NCBI GenBank assembly: GCA_030613835.1
Contig: JAUWLH010000012.1
Span: forward strand, 1 to 17,168
Length of the DNA: 17,168 bases
Reading direction: 5' to 3'
From: Candidatus Bathyarchaeota archaeon
GTDB lineage: Archaea; Thermoproteota; Bathyarchaeia; TCS64
The notes beneath the pieces are model-generated. The model searched no databases and had not been told where the DNA came from. It saw only the letters and a list, made by a program, of their open reading frames with translations. A program made the position numbers and the translations under genes. How positions within the stretch are numbered: the stretch's first letter is position 1; the number at the start of each line of letters is the position of its first letter. Of the stretch, positions 1 to 6,732 are shown piece by piece.

Positions 1-1
1 T

Positions 2-934
2 ATGAAGGATCGTTTTCAGGGAAAGGACTACCTTACCCTAATGGACTGGAAACCTGAGGAGATCAAGTACATCCTCGACGTGTCAGCCGACTTCAAGAGG
101 CAACGCCTGATGAAGCAGCCACACGCAAACCTAGCAGGCAGGACAATCGCCATGGTCTTTGAGAAAGCCAGCACGAGAACCCGCTTCAGCTTCCAGGCCG
201 CAATCGCCCACCTGGGCATGCAGAGCTTCTATTCAACACCCAGCACGATGCAACTATCAAGGGGTGAGCCCATCAAGGATACAGCACGTATCCTGGACAG
301 GTACTGTGAAGGGCTTGTCCTCAGGACCTTTGGACAGGACGTCGCCGAGGAGTATGCCGCCTACATGGACAGCCCAGTAATCAACGCATTAACGGATATG
401 ACACACCCATGCCAGGGACTGGCAGACATGATGACCATGCGTGAGCACAAAGGCAAGCTCAAAGGATTGAAGGTGGCCTACAGCGGTGACCCGTGGAACG
501 TATGCCAGAGCCTCATGATTGGAAGCAGCCTCATGGGGATGGACATGTACGTCGCATTACCTAAGGGATGGATGCCCCACAAGAAGATCCTAAAGTTCGC
601 TACAGAGAACGCCGAGGACAGAGGTACACAGATGGTCGTAACGGACGACATAGAGGAAGCGTTCAGTGGAGCAGACGTTATCTACGCCAACACCTTCCAC
701 AGCATGGGCCACAAGGACATCGAAGAGAGGAAGAAGAAGTTTGCAGCATACCAGGTCAATGATGAGACCATGGCATATGCAGACAAGCACGCTATCTTCA
801 TGCACTGTTTACCGGGCTATCGTGGTGAAGAGATGACGGACAGCGTCATCGAGGGACCTCAGTCCGCGGTGTTTGACCAAGGCGAGAACAGGATGCACAC
901 AGAGAAGGCCGTACTGGCTCTCTTCATTCAATAA
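2..934 (+). CDS. argF: Ornithine carbamoyltransferase-like protein
   Basis: The 310-residue product has the full length and order of an ornithine transcarbamylase, which makes citrulline from carbamoyl phosphate and ornithine in the cytoplasm. Seen: the carbamoyl-phosphate loop STRTR (57-61), HPCQ (135-138), SMG loop (234-236), HCLP (268-271) and the ENR arginine (R297). The HCLP and SMG signatures separate it from aspartate transcarbamylase. Odd points: the usual DGNN is DPWN (163-166), the usual TDxWxSMG reads ANTFHSMG so that the Asp expected to hold the ornithine alpha-amino group is Asn230, and the usual PAHRGEE reads PGYRGEE. These changes lie around the amino-acid site while the carbamoyl-phosphate site is intact, so a different or modified amine acceptor is possible. 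The ATG lies one base into the window, so its promoter is not visible. No other arginine-synthesis gene is in view. Sure of the family, less sure of the substrate. Confidence 0.88.
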   Translation: MKDRFQGKDYLTLMDWKPEEIKYILDVSADFKRQRLMKQPHANLAGRTIAMVFEKASTRTRFSFQAAIAHLGMQSFYSTPSTMQLSRGEPIKDTARILDRYCEGLVLRTFGQDVAEEYAAYMDSPVINALTDMTHPCQGLADMMTMREHKGKLKGLKVAYSGDPWNVCQSLMIGSSLMGMDMYVALPKGWMPHKKILKFATENAEDRGTQMVVTDDIEEAFSGADVIYANTFHSMGHKDIEERKKKFAAYQVNDETMAYADKHAIFMHCLPGYRGEEMTDSVIEGPQSAVFDQGENRMHTEKAVLALFIQ

Positions 935-950
935 TTTTTTCTTTTATTTT
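935..950 (+). terminator. T-rich terminator after argF
   Basis: An almost pure T run interrupted by single C and A bases starts right after the argF stop codon. This is the usual form of archaeal intrinsic termination and needs no hairpin. Its far end touches the stop codon of the convergent gene at 949. Confidence 0.5.
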
Positions 951-1791
951 AATTCATTCTTATACCGTACTTTGACGCTGCCCCCAGCTCCTCGTAGTAC
1001 CCATGAACGAGGCCCAGTATTTTACGTGCAATATTCTTGGTCTTGAGGCTATTCTCATCGGAACGAGGTACGTGTTTGAACATTATCGTGACCGCATAAG
1101 CGTTCCCTGGATGGTACACTATTCCAGTATTACATAGGACACCGCCCATCCAGCCAGATTTATCCGCGATATCAACCTCGTCAGGGACTGAATCCCTGAT
1201 GACGCCCTGTTTCCACAGCTTGAGCTTGTCCAGGGCACTCTTGGAGACGAACTCCGAAACGCCTTCTTCCGTGTAAAGGATCGATAACAGCGTGGTCATG
1301 TCCTTGGGGACCGTGATGTTCTCGTTCTCACTCCTGATGTCCCTGAACGCCTGCATCTTACGCCTAAGCTTGGTGTCCGGGAGGCCAAGTTCATTGAGAA
1401 GTCGGTTGACATCCTGGTTTCCAACCCTGTCAAACATAATGTTGGTCGCTACGTTGTCACTAATGACAATCATGAGGGTTGCATAGTCCTCAAGAGTCAA
1501 CATGGTAACGCCAGGGGTCAGGTGTTGCAGCACTCCGCTCCCTCCGCAGATGTAATCCTCGGGAAGCGTAACCTCCTCCATCGGGTCTAACTCGCCCGCC
1601 TCGACCTTCCTGGAGTACTCCATCAGTAGGGGGATCTTGATGATGCTGGCAGTCGGGAATGTCTCCGAGTGGTTGATGCTGAAACCTCCCCCCTTTCCAT
1701 CCAAGCTGATGGCGTAAAGACCGATGATTCCGAGGTAATCATCCGTTATCTCCTGTATCTTTTTCTCGGTTTTAATGTGAAGGGAACTCAT
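949..1791 (-). CDS. Class A beta-lactamase-fold serine hydrolase (cytoplasmic)
   Basis: The 280-residue protein carries the three motifs of class A beta-lactamases and DD-peptidase relatives: S49-x-x-K52 (SIIK), S111-D-N113 and K211-S-G213. The spacing is close to that of true class A enzymes (62 residues from the nucleophile to SDN, against 60). The segment that would be the omega loop is about five residues shorter than in classical enzymes, and no ExxxN motif is evident there, so efficient penicillin deacylation is doubtful. There is no signal peptide or membrane segment, so the protein should act in the cytoplasm, where there is no peptidoglycan substrate. It may be an esterase, amidase or peptidase of the beta-lactamase superfamily; the substrate is unknown. 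It converges on argF with a 14-nt gap and diverges from the first transporter. A TATA-like element sits 25 nt upstream of the ATG. Confidence 0.82.
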   Translation of the reverse strand: MSSLHIKTEKKIQEITDDYLGIIGLYAISLDGKGGGFSINHSETFPTASIIKIPLLMEYSRKVEAGELDPMEEVTLPEDYICGGSGVLQHLTPGVTMLTLEDYATLMIVISDNVATNIMFDRVGNQDVNRLLNELGLPDTKLRRKMQAFRDIRSENENITVPKDMTTLLSILYTEEGVSEFVSKSALDKLKLWKQGVIRDSVPDEVDIADKSGWMGGVLCNTGIVYHPGNAYAVTIMFKHVPRSDENSLKTKNIARKILGLVHGYYEELGAASKYGIRMN

Positions 1792-1810
1792 GGATATGCA
1801 TGTGTTAAAC

Positions 1811-1820
1811 TGTTAATACG
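1811..1820 (-). promoter_or_regulatory. TATA-like box for the beta-lactamase-fold gene
   Basis: On the minus strand the AT-rich element CGTATTAAC is centred about 25 nt before the ATG at 1791. That spacing puts the transcription start at or near the start codon, giving a leaderless mRNA. Confidence 0.45.
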
Positions 1821-1905
1821 TTTTTCCAGCGATCATACCTACTACAAAGAATTTTACCTCTTCATTTATCTGTGATGTTGTAACATACTGGTGGATTAAA
1901 CGTTG

Positions 1906-3192
1906 ATGGAGGATCTGAGGAGCCGTTTCACCTTTATGAGGGGAAACCTGACCATACTGACTATCCGACAGATAGTTGGGATGTTCTTCAGGCGGATGGT
2001 CCTTAGCTACTCAAGTCTCTTCGTTCTCGCAGTAGGCGGAAGCAGCTCCCAGATTGGTATAATCAACAGTGTAAGACCTCTAGCCGGACTACTCATGTTC
2101 CCGATATCAGGGTATCTCACGGATAGGACAAGCAGGGTCAAGCTCATCGCTCTCGCTGACCTGATGAGTGGTTTGACTATGCTAAGCTATGTCCTAGCTC
2201 CTAGCTGGGAGTGGATAGCCGTAGGTGCATTGATACAAGGATTCATGGTGTTCTCATTTCCTCCAGTCTCGGCTATCATGGCGGACAGTATGGAACCACA
2301 GAATAGGGGAGTAGGGGTCGCAATGATGAACACTTCATCCACTCTCATCTCGATGTTCAGTCCATATATCGCAGCGCTTGTTCTGGAGGCATACGGAGAC
2401 AACATCGGTATGAGAATCCTATACGGGTTCTTGGGGTTACAGGCAGTCTTCAACTCAATCTATGTTTACAGACGTCTAGAGGAAACAACAAAGCCAGAAC
2501 CGTTGGAAAAGATGCCAGGAGTCATCGAAATCCTGAGAAGAACATATTCAGGAGTACCTAAGTTACTTCGAAACATGCCATTGAGCGTGAAAGCTGTTAG
2601 CATAGTGGTCTTGCTGGCTTTCCTTTCAAACGGTATATCCAGCCCGTATTGGGTTGTCTACGTGATTGACATCATAGGTCTTACCAAAATCGAGTGGGGT
2701 TTAATCTTGCTCTACGAATCTATTTTGAAGGTATTATTGATGATGCCTGCAGGGTTACTGGCCGATCGGATAGGCCGCACAAAAACCCTGCTTGTCGCGA
2801 TTGTTTTTTCTCTAATCTCTCTACCCACCCTTGTGCTAGCTACAGACTTCACCTCTGTTCTGCTGATACGATTAGGAGCGGCAATCGCAGGGGCTATGTT
2901 CATACCTGCTAGTAGCGCATTAATCTCTGATTATACGCCGCGAGAGATGAGGGGCAGTGTTATGGCTGCTGTAGGAAGGGGTACGGCGCTGATAGGAGCA
3001 ACAGGCGGAGGAACTGGTGGCCCCGGACTTGGTTACCTGTTCGTTATTCCTGTTATGGTCTCATCTTTAGTGGGAGGAGTGTTGTATGAGATAAGCCCTG
3101 TTTATCCTTGGTATTTCGTGGCTGTCGCTACTATTGTTCAGTTTCTATGCGTACTATTATTCATTCGTGACCCAGAGAAGGCACAAAACTAA
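1906..3192 (+). CDS. MFS transporter, first of a tandem pair
   Basis: A 428-residue integral membrane protein of the major facilitator superfamily. About twelve hydrophobic segments are visible in two halves joined by a charged central loop (roughly residues 185-225). MFS motif A occurs in both halves: GYLTDRTSRVK near residues 69-79 and GLLADRIGRTK near 285-296. A glycine-rich stretch (GGGTGGPGLG) lies in the second half, near the expected eleventh helix. The ATG at 1906 is chosen over the TTG immediately before it; a GGTGG ribosome-binding-like sequence lies at 1890-1894. The next gene encodes a homologous transporter in the same direction 94 nt downstream, so the pair looks like a duplication. 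The substrate cannot be read from sequence. Drug or metabolite efflux and amino-acid transport both remain possible; the nearby aminotransferase favours the latter only weakly. Confidence 0.88.
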   Translation: MEDLRSRFTFMRGNLTILTIRQIVGMFFRRMVLSYSSLFVLAVGGSSSQIGIINSVRPLAGLLMFPISGYLTDRTSRVKLIALADLMSGLTMLSYVLAPSWEWIAVGALIQGFMVFSFPPVSAIMADSMEPQNRGVGVAMMNTSSTLISMFSPYIAALVLEAYGDNIGMRILYGFLGLQAVFNSIYVYRRLEETTKPEPLEKMPGVIEILRRTYSGVPKLLRNMPLSVKAVSIVVLLAFLSNGISSPYWVVYVIDIIGLTKIEWGLILLYESILKVLLMMPAGLLADRIGRTKTLLVAIVFSLISLPTLVLATDFTSVLLIRLGAAIAGAMFIPASSALISDYTPREMRGSVMAAVGRGTALIGATGGGTGGPGLGYLFVIPVMVSSLVGGVLYEISPVYPWYFVAVATIVQFLCVLLFIRDPEKAQN

Positions 3193-3228
3193 TTTTACGA
3201 ACGCTACAAGTGATTGTACTATTACAAA

Positions 3229-3260
3229 GGTTTTTTAATTAAAACCGTGGACTTTCACGG
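3229..3260 (+). promoter_or_regulatory. TATA-like element with two inverted repeats before the second MFS gene
   Basis: GGTTTT (3229-3234) and AAAACC (3241-3246) flank the AT core TTAATT. Immediately after it, CCGTG (3245-3249) and CACGG (3256-3260) form a second short inverted repeat with a 6-nt loop. The AT core would serve as a TATA box with a transcription start near 3264 and a leader of about 20 nt before the GTG at 3287. The inverted repeats could be an operator. This reading is tentative. Confidence 0.3.
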
Positions 3261-3286
3261 GATACCACCGTATCAGGATACACCTA

Positions 3287-4579
3287 GTGCCCTCAATATT
3301 ATCTGACGTAACAACGAGCCTAAAAGAAGTCTTCTCGAACCGGAACATCGTGGCGATAAGCAGCACAAACATGCTCTACACTATCTTTAACGGGTTCTGG
3401 GAGCTGTGGTGGGGTCTCTACCTCATCGAGGTGCTCAATGTTTCCCCCATTATCGTTGGTTTTCTAGCGACTATTCAGAACACCAGTAGGATCCTGTTCC
3501 AGTTACCCGGTGGTATGCTTGCAGACAGGATTGGCAGGAAGAGAGTAATAGTCTACGGTACGGCGTTAAGGGTTATATCTCCCATATTCCTGTATTTTGC
3601 TGAATCCTGGTACTGGGTGGTGCCGGGTATAATCATTAATGCCTGTGCAAGCATCTACATGCCAGCTTTCAACGCGATCATCGCAGAGAGCCTTCCCCAG
3701 GACAAAAAGGGGGCAGGGTTTGGAGCCTACAGGTTCATGACTGGAATCCCCAGCATCTTCATGCCCGTGATAAGCGGTTACTATCTGGACATCATGGGAC
3801 TCGAAAGGGGCGTCAAGATGGGTCTACTCATGTTCATAGTTGCAGCCTCCATTGCCACGATTATCAGGCATATTTACCTCACAGAAACCCTTGATAACGA
3901 GATCGCCAAGGAGGAGGAAAATACAGGAGAAACTGAGCACGTGGGCTTAATCGAGACATTCAAACAACAGCCTCGAACTGTCTGGGCCATGCTTGCCATT
4001 ACAATCATCACGGGCTTTGCAATGAGGATGACATGGACCTTCCTCTCATTATACGCAGTTCAGGTAGTTGAACTAACAATGGCGCAGTATGGTTTGCTGC
4101 AGAGCATTGCCATGATGATCAGCGTACCTCTGTACCTCGTCAGCGGCGTCGTGGCCGACAGGACTAGTAGGAAGAACCTGATCCTAATGGCAAGGGGACT
4201 GGGACCGTTCGACAGCCTGAGCCTGATCCTGTTCAGCGATTATAGGCAGCTCATTGGCGCGTACTCGGTTATAGGTGTAGCACAGGGAATCGGTGGTGGA
4301 CGCCTTAGGACAGGCGGATTCATGGGAGGGCCCGCCTGGAACTCGTTGATTACCGATCTGGTACCTGCGAAGGATAGGGGAAAAGTACTTGGCTTAATGG
4401 GAACTGTCTCTGGTCTGCTAGGACTCCCAGGATCAATAATAGGTGGCTATCTATACGAAAAGAACCCATCATTGTTGCTGATCTCCGGGTCAATACTGGA
4501 AGCCCTAGCCATTCCAATAATCATATTCTTCCTGAAGGACCCCAAGAGAGATAAAGTTCCGCCACCTAATCTACCCTAA
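3287..4579 (+). CDS. MFS transporter, second of a tandem pair
   Basis: A 430-residue major facilitator superfamily protein paralogous to its upstream neighbour. Motif A is GGMLADRIGRKR (75-86) in the first half and appears in degenerate form as SGVVADRTSRKN in the second half. A charged central loop rich in Glu (about residues 203-222) separates the halves. A glycine-rich insertion (GIGGGRLRTGG) lies in the second half, at a different place from that of the upstream paralogue. The start is the GTG at 3287: reading upstream in frame, a stop occurs at 3236 with no other start codon between. The C-terminal tail is short, polar and Pro-rich. The aminotransferase gene follows at once in the same direction, so co-transcription is plausible. 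The substrate is unknown. Confidence 0.87.
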   Translation: MPSILSDVTTSLKEVFSNRNIVAISSTNMLYTIFNGFWELWWGLYLIEVLNVSPIIVGFLATIQNTSRILFQLPGGMLADRIGRKRVIVYGTALRVISPIFLYFAESWYWVVPGIIINACASIYMPAFNAIIAESLPQDKKGAGFGAYRFMTGIPSIFMPVISGYYLDIMGLERGVKMGLLMFIVAASIATIIRHIYLTETLDNEIAKEEENTGETEHVGLIETFKQQPRTVWAMLAITIITGFAMRMTWTFLSLYAVQVVELTMAQYGLLQSIAMMISVPLYLVSGVVADRTSRKNLILMARGLGPFDSLSLILFSDYRQLIGAYSVIGVAQGIGGGRLRTGGFMGGPAWNSLITDLVPAKDRGKVLGLMGTVSGLLGLPGSIIGGYLYEKNPSLLLISGSILEALAIPIIIFFLKDPKRDKVPPPNLP

Positions 4580-4645
4580 ACCGGTGCAAACCATATCATC
4601 CGTGCCCCGTTAGTGTTATTAACTATAGCTTATACCCTATTGCCG

Positions 4646-5992
4646 ATGGATATGGCAAAGGTTCCAAACCTAGTCACAGCAATCCCAGGCCCTAAGAGCC
4701 AGGAATTGATTAAACAGAGGAACGAGTACGTTCCAGCGGGTGTATACCTCGTCCAGCCAGTTACAATCGCCAAGTCAAAGGGCGCGCTGGTGGAGGACGT
4801 TGACGGAAACACGTTACTTGACTTTACCTCAGGGATCGGCGTAACCAGCCTGGGCCACTGCACGGAGGAGATCGTTGAGACCATCAGTGAGCAAGCGAGA
4901 AAACTGATCCACAGTTGTATTCACGTAGGCAACTACAAAGTATACATAGACTTAGCCAAGAAGCTAATTGATATCACCCCTGGCGGCCACAAGAAGCGCG
5001 CAATGATGCTTAACAGCGGCAGCGAGGCCGTAGAGAACGCGGTCAAGATCGTCAGACAGTCAACGGGCAGACCCAACATCCTGAGCTTTGAGAACAGCTT
5101 CCACGGCAGGACCTACATGGCCATGACCTTGACGGGCAAGTGGGATCCATATAAGGTGGGCCTCGGCCCATTCGTGCCAGGGGTATACTTTACACCATTC
5201 CCGTACGCGTACAGATGCCCATGGGGTACCGACGACAAGGAGGAGTGTGGCAAGGCTGCGATCCACCACATCGAGAAGAGCGTCTTCAAGACACAGGTGG
5301 ATCCAAGCACGGTTGGCGCGATAATCGCCGAGACCGTTCAGGGTGAGGGAGGGTTTATCGACCCACCGAAGAACTTTTTCCCTATGTTGAAGGAAGTCGC
5401 TGACAAGCATGATATCAAGCTTATCATGGATGAGGTTCAGACGGGTTTTGGCAGGACGGGAAAGATGTTCGCCATCGAGCATTACGGAGTCGTGCCTGAT
5501 GTTATGGTTATGGCGAAGGCGATCGCTAACGGGTTGCCCCTGAGCGCGGTGGTGGCGAGCGAGGAGCTGATGGGTGATATTTACCCTGGTAGCCTCGGGG
5601 GTACGTATGGTGGTAACCCGATCGGGTGTGCTGTAGCCCTTAAGGTTATTGAGATTATGGAGAGGGAGGATATTCCTGGTAGGGCTGAGAGGATGGGTGT
5701 GAAGCTTCGTAAGAGGCTTGGCGAGTTCCAGGAGATGTATCCGATGATCGGTGATGTCCGTGGGTTGGGTCCGATGCTGGCAATGGAGTTCGTCAAGGAT
5801 CCTAGGTCTAAGAAGCCGGACGCGGAGGGAAGCAGCGCTATAATGAAGGAGTGCCTGAAGAATGGTTTGATGACGTTGAAGGCAGGTCTTTATAGTAACG
5901 CTATCAGGCTGCACCCGCCGCTTATCATTGAGGACGACCTCCTTGAGACGGGTCTGGGTATCCTAGAAGCCGCAATAAAGAAGCACGCCTAA
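4646..5992 (+). CDS. Class III PLP aminotransferase (4-aminobutyrate/ornithine type)
   Basis: A pyridoxal-phosphate aminotransferase of the GabT/ornithine-aminotransferase branch, which moves an amino group (often the omega amino group of GABA or ornithine) to a 2-oxoacid. Seen: phosphate-loop NSGSEA, aromatic stacking FHGRT, MDEVQTGFGRTG with the PLP-binding Asp at 262, the Schiff-base Lys at 291 in MAKAIANG, and the late GGTYGGNP loop. Length from this start is 448 residues, normal for the family. An in-frame GTG at 4613 would add 11 poorly conserved-looking residues. I prefer the ATG at 4646 (or 4652), because an AT-rich TATA-like stretch at about 4619-4627 lies about 25 nt before it. It follows the transporter pair by under 70 nt. 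The first half uses many C-ending codons and the last 600 nt many G/T-rich ones, a visible composition shift. The exact substrate is unresolved. Confidence 0.88.
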   Translation: MDMAKVPNLVTAIPGPKSQELIKQRNEYVPAGVYLVQPVTIAKSKGALVEDVDGNTLLDFTSGIGVTSLGHCTEEIVETISEQARKLIHSCIHVGNYKVYIDLAKKLIDITPGGHKKRAMMLNSGSEAVENAVKIVRQSTGRPNILSFENSFHGRTYMAMTLTGKWDPYKVGLGPFVPGVYFTPFPYAYRCPWGTDDKEECGKAAIHHIEKSVFKTQVDPSTVGAIIAETVQGEGGFIDPPKNFFPMLKEVADKHDIKLIMDEVQTGFGRTGKMFAIEHYGVVPDVMVMAKAIANGLPLSAVVASEELMGDIYPGSLGGTYGGNPIGCAVALKVIEIMEREDIPGRAERMGVKLRKRLGEFQEMYPMIGDVRGLGPMLAMEFVKDPRSKKPDAEGSSAIMKECLKNGLMTLKAGLYSNAIRLHPPLIIEDDLLETGLGILEAAIKKHA

Positions 5993-5997
5993 ACCCC

Positions 5998-6006
5998 TTT
6001 TTCTTT
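5998..6006 (+). terminator. T-rich terminator after the aminotransferase
   Basis: A T-tract with one C follows the aminotransferase stop codon within 6 nt, as expected for archaeal termination. The remaining ~100 nt up to 6109 holds nothing I can identify. Confidence 0.4.
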
Positions 6007-6108
6007 ACTATGTTCTCAACAAATAATTAGATCCCTACGTGTTTCGTTGACTATTCCCAAATTTTTGCTATGATTTAAAGTATGGCAATGGACGATGATT
6101 CAATGGAA

Positions 6109-6315
6109 CTATGATACCTTTTTCCATGTCTGATAAATGGGGCATATATCAATGACACATGGGTCTCGATCAACCATCCTGTATAGAATATTCGATGAAC
6201 CCCTGTCAGTTAACGCACACTCGATCTTGTTTGCACCTTTATCGCGTCGTTGGAATGCACAGTTTAACGGGTCATCTTTTCCAGGTAGGTCTGTTTGTTT
6301 GACTTCACTAGACAT
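6109..6315 (-). CDS. Small Cys-containing hypothetical protein
   Basis: A 68-residue protein that I do not recognise. It has four cysteines (one near residue 19, one near 33, and two in the C-terminal DPCVIDICPIYQTW segment), many charged residues, no signal peptide and no membrane segment. The Cys arrangement would suit a small zinc- or Fe-S-binding fold, but that is a guess. It is judged real because it has balanced codon use, and because a T-rich TATA-like box at 6336-6346 is centred 26 nt before its ATG, the spacing of a leaderless gene. The opposite strand is also open here (6137-6322), but its translation lacks any coherent pattern and has no such promoter. It lies 45 nt downstream of the cupin gene in the same direction. 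Confidence 0.55.
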   Translation of the reverse strand: MSSEVKQTDLPGKDDPLNCAFQRRDKGANKIECALTDRGSSNILYRMVDRDPCVIDICPIYQTWKKVS

Positions 6316-6335
6316 GGATTAAATATGTATTTTCT

Positions 6336-6346
6336 AATAAAAAAGA
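6336..6346 (-). promoter_or_regulatory. TATA box for the small Cys protein
   Basis: The minus-strand element TTTTTTATTAG is centred near 6341, 26 nt before the ATG at 6315, which predicts a leaderless transcript. It lies in the AT-rich gap after the cupin stop codon, so the T-rich run may also terminate the cupin transcript. Confidence 0.5.
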
Positions 6347-6360
6347 AATATGTAGAATTA

Positions 6361-6663
6361 TCAGTTTCTCATCACGAAATACTCCAGTACATCGCCAAGT
6401 ACGGTCAAGCTGTGCAGAGTTCCTTCGGGATAATGAATAACCAGCGTATTTTCCCCGTCCAGCTGAAACTCCATCTCGTCTCCCTCTGACTCGACCCTGA
6501 AATGGCCGTGTGTTGCTATCACCCACTCGTATGCGTCGTGCGTGTGGGGGTGAATCCTTGTTCCATTCTGGTAAGAGTGCCTGATGAGGACATAATTGTG
6601 GTCTTTATCCATACAAGTCTTGAATGCATCCTCCATTACTGGATAATACTCGGTTTTAATCAT
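6361..6663 (-). CDS. Small single-domain cupin protein
   Basis: A 100-residue protein that is essentially one cupin beta-barrel. Cupin motif 1 matches the classical pattern exactly: G, five residues, HTH, three residues, E, six residues, G (GTRIHPHTHDAYEWVIATHG, residues about 34-53). Motif 2 is present as G-x7-PEGTLH, lacking only the usual terminal Asn. The His/His/Glu/His set would bind a divalent metal. Such small cupins include sugar isomerases, dioxygenases and ligand sensors, and nothing here tells which. It is divergent from nfo with 69 nt between starts, and a TATA-like element is centred 24 nt before its ATG. The small Cys protein follows downstream in the same direction. Confidence 0.85.
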   Translation of the reverse strand: MIKTEYYPVMEDAFKTCMDKDHNYVLIRHSYQNGTRIHPHTHDAYEWVIATHGHFRVESEGDEMEFQLDGENTLVIHYPEGTLHSLTVLGDVLEYFVMRN

Positions 6664-6680
6664 GTTTAGAAGACCTCGTC

Positions 6681-6690
6681 TGGTGAATAA
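6681..6690 (-). promoter_or_regulatory. TATA-like box for the cupin gene
   Basis: The minus-strand element CATATTTATT is centred about 24 nt before the cupin ATG at 6663. It is back to back with the nfo TATA box in the same 69-nt divergent region. Confidence 0.45.
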
Positions 6691-6700
6691 ATATGAGCCG

Positions 6701-6710
6701 CTTTTTTATC
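6701..6710 (+). promoter_or_regulatory. TATA box for nfo
   Basis: CTTTTTTATC is centred about 27 nt before the nfo ATG at 6733, so the transcript is probably leaderless. No ribosome-binding sequence is evident in the intervening bases. Confidence 0.5.
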
Positions 6711-6732
6711 TTGCTATGACCACTTACAGCCG

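Noticed and set aside
5060..5914. Long open frame (284 codons) antisense to the aminotransferase
   Set aside because: It lies wholly within a secure gene on the other strand, has no domain-like pattern (rich in His, Leu and Arg) and is explained by the codon bias of the aminotransferase.
6137..6322. 61-codon plus-strand frame opposite the small Cys protein
   Set aside because: It has no promoter at suitable spacing and no coherent residue pattern; the minus-strand frame has a TATA box 26 nt from its ATG.
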